Positions 1-9,760 of a DNA stretch of 64,000 nt are shown one piece after another. Source of the DNA: Strigamia acuminata (taxonomy: Eukaryota; Arthropoda; Chilopoda; Geophilomorpha; Linotaeniidae); NCBI GenBank assembly GCA_949358305.1, contig OX442315.1, forward strand, positions 9,946,427 to 10,010,426. The letters are read 5' to 3'. How positions within the stretch are numbered: position 1 is the first letter of the stretch; the number at the start of each line of letters is the position of its first letter. Position numbers and translations under genes: made by a program. Below the pieces are notes generated by a model that saw only the letters and a program-made list of their open reading frames with translations, was not told the DNA's origin and made no database searches.

Positions 1-839
1 AAAGCAGTCGGTCTATTATTAGTACCGCGAGAGATAAAACTGCTGTGCGGAGCCGCGAGCTATCGACCCCTGTGTACGTGGTACCGTCAACCACTCGATG
101 GACGACCGTGCTGCGACGCCGGGGACGCTTGATACCGTTCTGCATGGCAAGGCGTATATTCTAATCGATGGCAATTGTGTGTTGCGACGGGAAGCTTAAT
201 CTTCAATTTTATTTATAACAGCAAAACTTAAACTCGACAACCAGTTGGACCAAAATCAAGTCAGAAGACTTAATCTCATATTGAACTCAATATAACCGAT
301 AAGTTGACGACAACTTATTCCCGAAATATCTAAATAAGAATTCACAACGATATGAATTAAATATAATTCATAAGTGGAATATTGATAAGTAAATGAATAC
401 ATTTACTTACACCAATATCCTCCCAAAGTTGTGGCGGTGCAGACAAAGTCAACCGCAATGCTCAGATCATTCGATTTATCGACGTGCGATAGTTTACACA
501 GCGAACCAAGGAAACCAGCGAAGCCGTATCGGACTCCAGGACACAGCCATCCGGCTTAAGATGACATCTATAATCAGGTCGAGCGATGGGGAAACCGCTC
601 CCATATTCCAGACCCGTAGTGATATTATTCTAGGGCCAGTTGGCCAATTCTTTGTATAGTTTAATAGCTGATTTAACTTGCCAAATGTCGGCATTAGTCC
701 TATGTATAATTTAGCTCATCCATATTGTTTGCCAACAATAAACTGTCTTGTATTTATCTCGTATTGTATTCACTGTTTATTTATTGCGATCTCTTCCCGG
801 TACCATTGTCAAATGGGAGTTGTGGTCGTCACCGTCACA
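1..839 (+). mobile_element. Element A, left (5') LTR, truncated by window start
   Basis: This stretch matches positions 7516-8354 base for base wherever I compared them, so it is the 3' part of a direct terminal repeat. It ends in ACCGTCACA at 839, which is the inverted complement of the LTR start TGTGACGGT seen in the other copies. A primer site follows three bases later. About 1074 bp of the LTR lie outside the window. A polyadenylation hexamer AATAAA sits at 737-742. The 88-residue reading frame at 393-659 is also in the right LTR but is not open in the reverse-strand copies, so it is probably not a gene. Confidence 0.9.
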
Positions 840-1470
840 CGTGGAGGTTCCACCGAGATTAGGTTGCAATTAAATTCGATTGAATTGCAACAGTGAATAT
901 TGGAGATAAATATTTAACTAAAAGATTTAAGTTAAAAATAGACAGATTAAATTTTCAGTTTATATTTCCATGTGAAGAAGTTAAACTGATGAAATAGAAA
1001 TACGTAGTAGATTTTCCTTCATTATTTTCGTTTGAAGATTTTAGGGATTTCAAAGACTACCACCTAATCTCACACGTGGAGGTCCCACCGAGATTAGGTT
1101 GCAATTAAATTCGATAGAATTGTAAAAGTGAATTTTGAGATAAATATTTAACTAAAAGATTTAGTTAAAAAACAGACAAGTTTCAAACCATGTTTATTTT
1201 CTTGAGAAACACCAAAACAGTCCTTTAACTAGGAATTTCGGAAGTTATAGACCTATCACACGATCACTGAAATAGGTTGCAAATTAATTCGATCGAATTG
1301 CAAAAGCGAATCTTGAATCCGATATTAACTAAAAAATTTTAGTTAAAACAGACAAATAGATTTTCAGTTTATATTTTCATGTGAAAAGTTAAACTGACGA
1401 AATGGAAACGTTTAGTGAACTCTCTTTACTATTTTCGTTCGACAATTTAAGGAATACGAAGTATTTTAAA
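836..1470 (+). repeat. Three-unit tandem repeat in the element A leader
   Basis: Units start with CACACG at 836, 1071 and 1257. Each continues with a block around AGGTTGCAA-TTAAATTCGAT-GAATTG and then blocks with TTAACTAAA and AGTTTATATTTYCATGTGAA; unit 2 has lost the last block. Units 1 and 2 both keep a tRNA-Gln primer-site sequence. Unit 3 has lost it, reading ATCACTGAAATAGG instead. The leader has therefore been duplicated in tandem together with the primer site. Confidence 0.8.
842..860 (+). other. Primer binding site, tRNA-Gln type (element A)
   Basis: TGGAGGTTCCACCGAGATT starts three bases after the LTR end. It is complementary over all 19 bases to the 3' end of animal tRNA-Gln including CCA, judged from known tRNA-Gln sequences. 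Position and match mark it as the minus-strand primer site of the element. A second version lies at 1077-1095. Confidence 0.85.
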
Positions 1471-4364
1471 TAAGAAATCAAAAAAGTTTCGAGTGAAATA
1501 AGAATACAGATATTTTTTTTCGAAGTTTGTTTTATTTCGAAAAGCTAAAAACATACAAGTTTAGAAGGCGGACTTCTTACGAATTTATCTTTCCACCTGA
1601 AAAGTTAAAACGAAGAAAACACCGCAACTATTTGGAAATATTTACAAGAAATTAAGTTTCTTGTAACTGTACGTCGACACCGATAGCCAGCGACCACGCG
1701 CCATAGCAATACGCGTCGATCTCCGTATCAAACGCAGCAGGGAAGCTACTCAAACCTTCAACGCAAGGTGCGAACGAATGCTTGGAAATTATGGCGGACA
1801 ACAGATAAAAGACAGCGGAGAAATGTTACAGAAGGTTCGTAGAGATTTATTTAAGTGTCGCGAACTAATTTTTCCACTGCCATCGGTACCAAAGATAATT
1901 TAGTTGTTGGAGAAAAACAACACACTCCATTTCGCAGAAAAGATTTGCAAATCGAAATGAATATTACCTTTATTTGAAGGAATTAACTATTTTCACAAAA
2001 AGTACATTTTTTCCTTCGGGACAATGGAAATTAAGAAAATATAAAATGGCGGCGAATGAAGTTGCCGACCACGTAGAATAGTATTTTTTACATTGAAAGT
2101 TACGAATCACGATAAACGCTTTCCCTCGGAAAAGTAAAAGGATTTCATTCAATCTTTCCTTTCGGAAATTTAACAGTGTTTTAAGTTTCCAACGATATTT
2201 GGGTCTCCCAAATTTTGAGAATTTCTAAATGAAATTTAGCTGTTTGAAAAACAACGAATATTTTTAGTAATCTAATCGGACATTTTCCCACATGATTTCT
2301 TAAAACCGGAATAACAAATCCATTTGTGGCTATGAACTTTGCCACATGAAATATTTACGGAGCGAATATTTTTTGATTGGATTGAAGCTTTAAAATCAGA
2401 TAGCTGATTTAAACGAAGAAAATAAGTTTCAAAGTAATTATTTTTCTTTCGGAAAAATCAAATAAATCACCGCTGATGAAAAGTTGTATTTTTCCATTCG
2501 AAAAAACTAAGAATTGCACAAGATTTATCTTCTATTTTGAACATAGATTTTATTCGGAAAAGGAAAGATTCTAGATACATTATTTTTCTCTAAAAATTAA
2601 GAATTTAGTCAATTTTCCTAAAGGTTAATGGAATGTCATCATATATTTCGTTCGTAATTTACGTGTTAAAGTTTAATCAGAAAAACGATTGAATATGTTT
2701 TATTTGCGATAAGTAAAAGAAAGGTTCTTTAAAAATGGAATTTCGATGCAAATCCCACAGTAAAGGGAATGTTATGTGTGAGCAATTAACGAAAAGTTGG
2801 AATAACTTCATTTTATTTCATTCAAAAGTAGTTGTGAAAAATCAATTTCAAATATTTTTCAAAGAAAAATTATTTTTATCGGAAAAAAGTAATTTACATG
2901 TCCTCGCGCGGACCGAGTAGTAAACTGCTTAATTGTGACATCGATACTGTTATTGTGTCACGTGTTATACGGAATTCCAAAACAGTGAATTACGAATTTT
3001 GGCGCGATAGGAATAGAAGTTTGACAGTGAAAGTTCTCCAGATTTGTCTTTTCATTTGAAAAGTTCAAATTGAGGAAATGCTGCAGCAGATGAAGGTATT
3101 TACGACAATTGAGATTTAAATATTCTTTCATTCAAAAGATAAAAGATCTCTGCAAAAACATCTCGTTATTAGAGATAAGGGGGACGAAAATTATTAAAAC
3201 GAATAATCAAAGACACGTCCTTCGTAAATATCGCAAAGGAATAACTAATTGTGAAAACAATTGTCCGCTCAGGAAAAGTGGAATTTAGCTAGATATTTTC
3301 TTTCGAAAAATCAAAGCAATTGTCATCAAAAAAGAAAGATTTGATGAATAATTTTTACCCAAAAGTCTAAAGGATTGTCGAATAGTTTTCTCCCGAAAAA
3401 CAAGTACACATTTGTACCAATAACTTTATCGTTTAAAGTAAAATTTCGAATATTTTCTTTTGGAAGATTAGAGAATTAGATAATTTTTCTCGCAAAACAA
3501 ATTTAAAGAATTTTAACGAATTTTTATTTGTTAAAAAAATTTGTTAAAAAAGGGGGAGATGGATGGTGAAAATTTATTTTTTCACACTCGAAAAATGGAA
3601 TTTAAACCCGAAAAAGTAAAGACTTGGTCAAATTATTCTTCCTATTGGAAATGAATACACAATGTTGGGAATCGAAAATAGATTTCAATTACAAAGGAAT
3701 GATTATTTGAACGATAATTGAATAAGAATAAGAAAAATTGAGAGTTTGAGAAAACTTTATTAAAGTTGTGGTTGTAACGATATCACACACTAACGGAATA
3801 ATTAAAAGAAAAATATTTTTTGAAGAAAAGTTATTTAATTATTTGGATTGGTAAAAATCCCAAAGTTCAAGAAGATTGAAGTAAGTTTATTTTATTTTCA
3901 TTTGAAAAATACAATATTTTACGAATGTCTTCCCGAAGGAATTTTATTTTATCGGTAAAATTGAATCTCGAAGGGAACGGACTTAGTAGAGAACTACTAA
4001 ATAGATGTAACGTCCTTTATACCATTGGCCGACACTAGCATCCGCCAATCAGAAGTTGGGAGATCTAGGGATCCCCAGCCCCCTGCTATTAAAGGAGGAC
4101 CAGATCAGATACTGATCATTCGCATCCAGACCAGACCAGAAGACGTGTTCCAGAGTCATCTTGACCACGCCGTCCCGATTTCAGTCACGATTCGAATTTT
4201 GTGTGCCGTGTAACCTGCAAAAGCTAACACGTGTCAAACAAACGCGAAGTTTAATTTTATTTTGTCAAAAGTAAAGTTTAGAAGTGTTTCTTGTTGAAAA
4301 GTGTATTATATTCGTCTTCTTTATAAATTAAAGAATTAAAATCGTCAGATTTTGAATTTTTTTT
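1471..4364 (+). mobile_element. Element A internal region, non-coding AT-rich part
   Basis: There is no reading frame of note and no retroviral motif. The stretch is AT-rich and carries many short imperfect hairpins of the form TTTC..TTCGGAAAA followed by GTTAAA or similar, for example near 2010, 2123, 2155, 2446, 2493, 2548, 3047, 3297 and 3896. Purine tracts AAGGGGGA occur near 3177 and 3549. The segment lies between the primer site and the single ORF and is carried by the element rather than being host sequence. Confidence 0.6.
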
Positions 4365-5846
4365 ATGGCTCAAAAACCATTGAATATGATCGATCCAAAA
4401 GGAAATAATAAGCAGACAAACTTAAATTTAAGTTCTGTACCACTTGGCGATCAAACAGAAAAGATTCCCGATCATTTTACTCTGTATTGTAATCGTCATG
4501 GACTGGATAAAACCAAGTTTAAAAATATAATCGAAGCTTCAGACTATGTAAAAGCTAGGAACTGGCGAGATCGTACCCAATCTCAATCTTCACATCAAGA
4601 TCCAGTACGGAATCCACAAACATACAGCCGAAACTTAGTGAATCAAGATTCTCATACTATGTTTCAAACATCCAGTAGGGGATCTAAGTTAGAAAAGTTT
4701 AAACCACCTAATTCGGTAGATAAGGGGGAAGAGAATTATAAACCTAATAATTCTCGTCCAGAGAGTTCGTTAACTAACCAGTCGGTTGTTCAGAACAAAT
4801 TAAAACTCGTTTACAATCGAGATCAGCTAATTTCAGTTCGATATGCTAATCCAGCTGAAGCACAACGATATGTGGCTAGCCTTAATCTGTCGATTAACCT
4901 ACCGCTATCAAAAGAATTGGGAACCGTAAACAAAAGTTTTGGGCCACCAATATCAACGCAAAGGAAAGATATTCGGACTCCAAACAAACATTTGCAGTCA
5001 AATAACGTACAACAACGTGCCCGATCGCCGATCACAAACTCATGTTTGCGGACGTATGATTTGTCTACCAAGAAGAGTCCCCAGCCAAGACAATTCTACC
5101 TAACGCCCATTTCAAATCGAAAAAAGGTCAAGCAAACTTTTCCCTTGAAAAAGTATTACCAACACGATAATGAGAATGATTTTAAACCTAAAAAAGAAAG
5201 TTTTTTGACTAACCCACGGGAGATCCGGTATCAATTCGAACAGTATTGTAAACAATACCAGTTAAATTCAGCTGAATTTAAAAATATAAACGAAGCGCAA
5301 CAATTCGTATTTCGAAATCAATACCGTAACCAACGACTAAAACCCGTCCCAGTCGTCAATCTGACGGAGATACAACAATTTGCGTCTGGAAAGCAACCCT
5401 GCAATATCCAGAATAATTCATCTCAACGAGAGGAATTAAGAACTTCAAAAAAGCGTTTTCGGTCACCAAGTCCAGCTGGTGATGAAGAAACTTCAAGTAC
5501 AAACCAACATGTTCAAAAACTGACTGAAAACCCAGGTTTCCAATCATCAGTTCCACGACTTAGAGTCAAATATAGATCCCCTCGTTTGTTGCGGGATTTC
5601 ACAATTCCAAATATGGGTCCTTTCCACGTATGGTTTTCCAATGAGGGTCCCATTCATGTATGGTTTTCCAGAGATGACCTAAAACAAAAAGTTGGGTCGT
5701 CACGGTCATTTACACTGCCAAGTCAGTACACTGTATGTAACTGCCCAAAGGAAAAACGTCGAAAGAAATCAGTACAGCAGGCTGAGAGATCTCGGAAATT
5801 CGCAAATATGCGAGCTCAATATTTAGCAAAGAATCATGTTGATTAA
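4365..5846 (+). CDS. Uncharacterised basic protein of element A (493 aa)
   Basis: This is an uninterrupted ORF from ATG to TAA, the only long one between the two LTRs. I do not recognise a family. There is no zinc knuckle, aspartic protease, reverse transcriptase or integrase motif. The protein is rich in Lys, Arg, Asn, Gln and Ser, so it is basic and probably largely disordered. A motif of about 30 residues appears three times, near residues 38-66, 144-175 and 287-318. It begins with an aromatic-rich FxxYC-like segment and ends in NxxEAxxYV or NPAEAQRYV. Near residues 417-438 an 11-residue block occurs twice in tandem, as GPFHVWFSNE and GPIHVWFSRD. A purine tract AAGGGGGA lies inside the frame near 4732. 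By position it could be a highly derived Gag or nucleic-acid binding protein, but that is inference. The open frame suggests it was under selection until recently. Confidence 0.7.
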   Translation: MAQKPLNMIDPKGNNKQTNLNLSSVPLGDQTEKIPDHFTLYCNRHGLDKTKFKNIIEASDYVKARNWRDRTQSQSSHQDPVRNPQTYSRNLVNQDSHTMFQTSSRGSKLEKFKPPNSVDKGEENYKPNNSRPESSLTNQSVVQNKLKLVYNRDQLISVRYANPAEAQRYVASLNLSINLPLSKELGTVNKSFGPPISTQRKDIRTPNKHLQSNNVQQRARSPITNSCLRTYDLSTKKSPQPRQFYLTPISNRKKVKQTFPLKKYYQHDNENDFKPKKESFLTNPREIRYQFEQYCKQYQLNSAEFKNINEAQQFVFRNQYRNQRLKPVPVVNLTEIQQFASGKQPCNIQNNSSQREELRTSKKRFRSPSPAGDEETSSTNQHVQKLTENPGFQSSVPRLRVKYRSPRLLRDFTIPNMGPFHVWFSNEGPIHVWFSRDDLKQKVGSSRSFTLPSQYTVCNCPKEKRRKKSVQQAERSRKFANMRAQYLAKNHVD

Positions 5847-6441
5847 CATGATATGATACACAAAGATTCCCCGATTATAGTGTAAACAGAAAATCCTCTT
5901 CTAAAAATCATGACCTCTCTTCTAAAGAAAAGGGGGACAAAATATAAAGTTAAAATTAACAATTCTCGAAAAGTAATATTACAGTATTAAAAGACAACTA
6001 GTTTAAATTAAAATTAGTCAATTGTACAAAGAATACCAAGTGACTCCGGTCATGACAATTAAGGGGGACATTTTGATTCTTAAATTGTCAACTCTTATCA
6101 TCTAAAAGCTATTTATTGTATATTTATAGCGATACATCTGACTAGGCATATGAAATAAATATTTTGTGATAACACAAATGATGATTTTATGTATGACGAA
6201 AGTTTCTTCAAAAAGAAGACTTGGAAATAAATTCTGGACTTGAATTTAGGCTATTAGAAAAGATTATTTCGGCAGAAAATCAGAACTTAGATAATTCAAG
6301 TTAGTTTATGTAAACTCAAATTCGAAATTGGAAGTCACGGTATCTCCAAGATACATCAAGTCCGAAAATAGCATTTATGCTAATTAGGAGAATAACGAAA
6401 ACTCTATAAAATATTATATAGTTGTGTTATTAAGGGGGATG
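5847..6441 (+). other. Element A 3' internal end with repeated polypurine tracts
   Basis: This non-coding stretch lies between the ORF stop and the right LTR. AAGGGGGA tracts occur near 5929, 6061 and 6432. The last one, read as TTATTAAGGGGGATG, abuts the LTR and is the expected plus-strand primer (polypurine tract). The same final block of 29 bp is all that separates the LTRs of the reverse-strand array at 38.5-44.3 kb, which supports the call. Confidence 0.75.
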
Positions 6442-7075
6442 TATGACGGTTTACAATGGCTATAAATGCCTATTTTCTATCAAGAAAGCGCTGTTGCGCC
6501 AATATGATGGTATTTTTACAATATTCTGTGTAAAACTGATAAATGTCTAGAATAAAGTCATTTATGATGTTTCAAATACAAAGATGTTCGTTTATTAAGA
6601 ATAAACACTAATTTCCACATGATACTAAAGTATCACGGCATAATTACGAAGATTCGTCTGCTAAAACCCGCATTTGTCAATGCTCCATATTGCCACTAGA
6701 TGGCGCGATCGCAATTAGCGATAAATTCGAATACGAACTTGAAAACCTCATGATTAAATATAAACGTATATTTAATCAAGTGAATAAATTGTGTTAAATA
6801 TTAATATAAATATATATTAAGTATCTGACATTGTTAAATACAATGTAACTTCCATTTCTGCGGGACAGAATGTTTAGCGATCAATCGGTCAACCGATCAA
6901 TCTGATTGGTGGAACCCATTTCCGGTCCTGGGTATCCAGTTCCGGTTGTAACAAGGATTAGCATAATTTGCATAAATGCTCCTCCGTATCCACTTCCGGT
7001 GATACGGGATTGGAGGGATTCGTGGAACCCATGTTCCAATTGGATGACTGGATTAATCCTTAAATCCAGTCAGGT

Positions 7076-7083
7076 TATATAAA
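7076..7083 (+). promoter_or_regulatory. TATA box of the element A LTR
   Basis: TATATAAA lies in the LTR and is conserved in the reverse-strand copies as a TTTATATAACC-type sequence. Transcription would be expected to begin around 7105-7115. Together with the AATAAA at 8252 it sets the U3, R and U5 limits. No experiment supports the start site. Confidence 0.5.
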
Positions 7084-8251
7084 CCCAAACAATCGGCCAT
7101 TCCGCAGCTCTGTTTGATTATTTCTGTTTGGTATTGTTACTTAAGAAGTATGATTCGTTGTTCACGTAAAAAACCTTTTGGTTCTTTGTTGATTTATTCG
7201 CAAAGAACCGTTGCATGATTCTACAGAATCATGCCACCGCCGGCAATTGAAGTCGAAGTGCTGGGATTATTATGTTGCATAAATGTTACAGTCTACGGTT
7301 GCGACGCCGAAGGAGAACCCGCCGTTGTGCAATTCAGTATCCTCCGGACAGGACCAAGTTGTCTTTTTCGGTATGAACGTATTCCGTTACCACGAGTAGC
7401 ATCGGTATTGTTGAGAATCGGTTCCTTCACCTGATGGTGCCAAAGCAGTCTGTTTTACAGTAACCACGAGTAGCACCAAGTGTTTGGCAAGCTGATTCTC
7501 ATGGTATTCGATGCCAAAGCAGTCGGTCTATTATTAGTACCGCGAGAGATAAAACTGCTGTGCGGAGCCGCGAGCTATCGACCCCTGTGTACGTGGTACC
7601 GTCAACCACTCGATGGACGACCGTGCTGCGACGCCGGGGACGCTTGATACCGTTCTGCATGGCAAGGCGTATATTCTAATCGATGGCAATTGTGTGTTGC
7701 GACGGGAAGCTTAATCTTCAATTTTATTTATAACAGCAAAACTTAAACTCGACAACCAGTTGGACCAAAATCAAGTCAGAAGACTTAATCTCATATTGAA
7801 CTCAATATAACCGATAAGTTGACGACAACTTATTCCCGAAATATCTAAATAAGAATTCACAACGATATGAATTAAATATAATTCATAAGTGGAATATTGA
7901 TAAGTAAATGAATACATTTACTTACACCAATATCCTCCCAAAGTTGTGGCGGTGCAGACAAAGTCAACCGCAATGCTCAGATCATTCGATTTATCGACGT
8001 GCGATAGTTTACACAGCGAACCAAGGAAACCAGCGAAGCCGTATCGGACTCCAGGACACAGCCATCCGGCTTAAGATGACATCTATAATCAGGTCGAGCG
8101 ATGGGGAAACCGCTCCCATATTCCAGACCCGTAGTGATATTATTCTAGGGCCAGTTGGCCAATTCTTTGTATAGTTTAATAGCTGATTTAACTTGCCAAA
8201 TGTCGGCATTAGTCCTATGTATAATTTAGCTCATCCATATTGTTTGCCAAC

Positions 8252-8257
8252 AATAAA
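8252..8257 (+). terminator. Polyadenylation signal in the element A LTR
   Basis: AATAAA followed by TGT-rich sequence (CTGTCTTGTATTTATCTCG) fits a cleavage and polyadenylation region. It is the only AATAAA I see downstream of the TATA box in this LTR. The left LTR carries it at 737-742. Confidence 0.5.
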
Positions 8258-8354
8258 CTGTCTTGTATTTATCTCGTATTGTATTCACTGTTTATTTATT
8301 GCGATCTCTTCCCGGTACCATTGTCAAATGGGAGTTGTGGTCGTCACCGTCACA

Positions 8355-8749
8355 CATTTGTAATAGCATTTGTTTTGTTTTGTAGCATTAATCTCATTTT
8401 ATAACTTGTATGCCATGAGATTTATTCTGTATGCATTGTATGATAACATTTGTTCTATTTTTAGGCACATGAGTTAACTTTGTAGACTCATGTGTCATTC
8501 ATGTGTCACTCTTATGTCAGATGTCATGGGACAAGGTTGTCCCAGGGTTTAGTTGAATAAAAGATGGCTGCTTTTAGTATTAATGGATTCCAACTCATTC
8601 CAACTCACCAACCAGGTCAAATATTTCCCAACAGGTACCATCCTCGACGACGCCCATTTTGCGGGCGTGTTGCATTGCGGGGTCGAAACGCGACAATTTC
8701 TTGCGTTTCATCTGGGTTATGATCTCCCGAAGGTCCCGCGTGTCTGGCG
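8355..8749. other. Spacer between element A and the gypsy-side ORF
   Basis: No gene is seen. The first half is T-rich and holds repeated ATGTGTCA / CATGTGTCAC words and a TTGAATAAAAGATGG segment that resembles an LTR polyadenylation region. It may be the remnant of another LTR, but I find no second copy in the window. Confidence 0.3.
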
Positions 8750-9760
8750 CTAAGACCCGGAAGATCCGCCCCTCGACTTCGATCTTGCCTCTCTCGCTTC
8801 CTTTGCTTCGATTGCTTTGAGAGCGTGTTCGGGAAGGGGAATTCCCCGCGCTTCGCAGCGAGCGAAATACCGCTCTTTGCGGTCTTGTTTCCGCTGCTCG
8901 CGATGAGTCAGCGGACGTCTGCCGGCACGGGGACGAGAGACTCGCTCCTCGTCACCCGAAATCCAGACTTCTCGAGTCTCTTTACCGTCTTTCACCTGAC
9001 GGTTGACAAACACTCTTGGTTTGTGATAATTCGCGGAGTCGCGCGGTGGCTGCGCTGACGTTCCCGCTCCATCGTTTACGGTCGAGTGCCTTTCGACGCA
9101 CTGTTTCTTCGACCGACCCGGGGAGCGCGATTCGCTGCCCCCGGTTCCCTTGGAGCGCTTGCGCTTCCGTGGGAAATTATATTTGGGACCGAGAATTCCC
9201 AAAAAATGTAACTGCCACATTTCGGCTTGTGACGTGAGAATCCCCATTCTCGGTCGCCACTGTGGCGTAACTTCTCCTCGCCGAATCTGCTCGCACCACA
9301 GATGTATGTCTGCGGTACTCATGCCTTCGTCCTGCAAGACACGCTCTGCAACCGCCGGCGCAGTGTCGATTAGCTGCTGGCGGTAGTGTTGGTACACTTC
9401 TTCGCGGGCCTCCTCGGTCTCGGCCGCTTGCCACGCGAACAACACATGCTCCTCCACTGGCCTGCCGGAGTATTGGCTCGACAGGGCCGAGTGGAAGATT
9501 GGCGACTTTGGGTCGTCGCTGCGAGCTAACTCTGCAGCGACAACCGCTCGAACCGACTCCGGAAATGCATCCAGGAGTGAGCAGTCACCTACCCATCGCT
9601 TGGCGAGGGCGCGCAAAAATAATACGCGAATGCGATACGGATTGGCATCATCGCCAAAACAACGGCGGAGAAAATCGGGCAAGACGCCTCGATAAATGCC
9701 GGCCCGCACAATGCATGCGGGGCTGAGCGCTCCCCACGTGTTTCGGAGCTCCATCTGCAA
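8750..9760 (-). CDS. Uncharacterised 336-aa ORF downstream of gypsy pol
   Basis: This open frame is read on the minus strand in the same direction as the gypsy pol and lies about 1.4 kb beyond its end. I recognise no family. The first 200 residues look like a mostly helical globular domain rich in Ala, Arg, Glu and Trp. The last 130 residues are basic and Ser/Gly-rich, with clusters such as KRKRSK, RSKSRGGSSGS and many Arg/Glu pairs, which suggests nucleic-acid binding. The stretch is clearly richer in GC than its surroundings. There is no signal peptide or membrane segment, so it is not an envelope protein. It may be an accessory ORF or gag of another element whose pol is lost, or captured host sequence. 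Confidence 0.5.
   Translation of the reverse strand: MQMELRNTWGALSPACIVRAGIYRGVLPDFLRRCFGDDANPYRIRVLFLRALAKRWVGDCSLLDAFPESVRAVVAAELARSDDPKSPIFHSALSSQYSGRPVEEHVLFAWQAAETEEAREEVYQHYRQQLIDTAPAVAERVLQDEGMSTADIHLWCEQIRRGEVTPQWRPRMGILTSQAEMWQLHFLGILGPKYNFPRKRKRSKGTGGSESRSPGRSKKQCVERHSTVNDGAGTSAQPPRDSANYHKPRVFVNRQVKDGKETREVWISGDEERVSRPRAGRRPLTHREQRKQDRKERYFARCEARGIPLPEHALKAIEAKEAREARSKSRGGSSGS

Larger units (their letters stand above)
6442..8354 (+). mobile_element. Element A, right (3') LTR, complete
   Basis: The 1913 bp repeat starts TATGACGGT, where other copies have TGTGACGGT, and ends ACCGTCACA, giving nine-base inverted ends with one mismatch. It follows the polypurine tract. Its last 839 bases match the left LTR. 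Related copies lie on the minus strand at 38501-40436, 40466-42383 and 42413-44330. A 67-residue frame at 7231-7434 is present in all complete copies but has no recognisable features. Sequence to the right (from 8355) is unrelated. Confidence 0.9.

Noticed and set aside
393-659. 88-residue ORF inside the element A LTR, present twice
   Set aside because: It is duplicated only because the LTR is duplicated. It is not open in the three reverse-strand LTR copies and has no protein features.
4823-5071. Minus-strand ORF overlapping the 493-residue ORF
   Set aside because: Shadow of the plus-strand gene; no features of its own.
7231-7434. 67-residue ORF kept in all complete element A LTR copies
   Set aside because: The copies are too similar for conservation to mean anything. 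It lacks motifs and lies in the presumed leader after the TATA box. One copy already has an amino-acid change.
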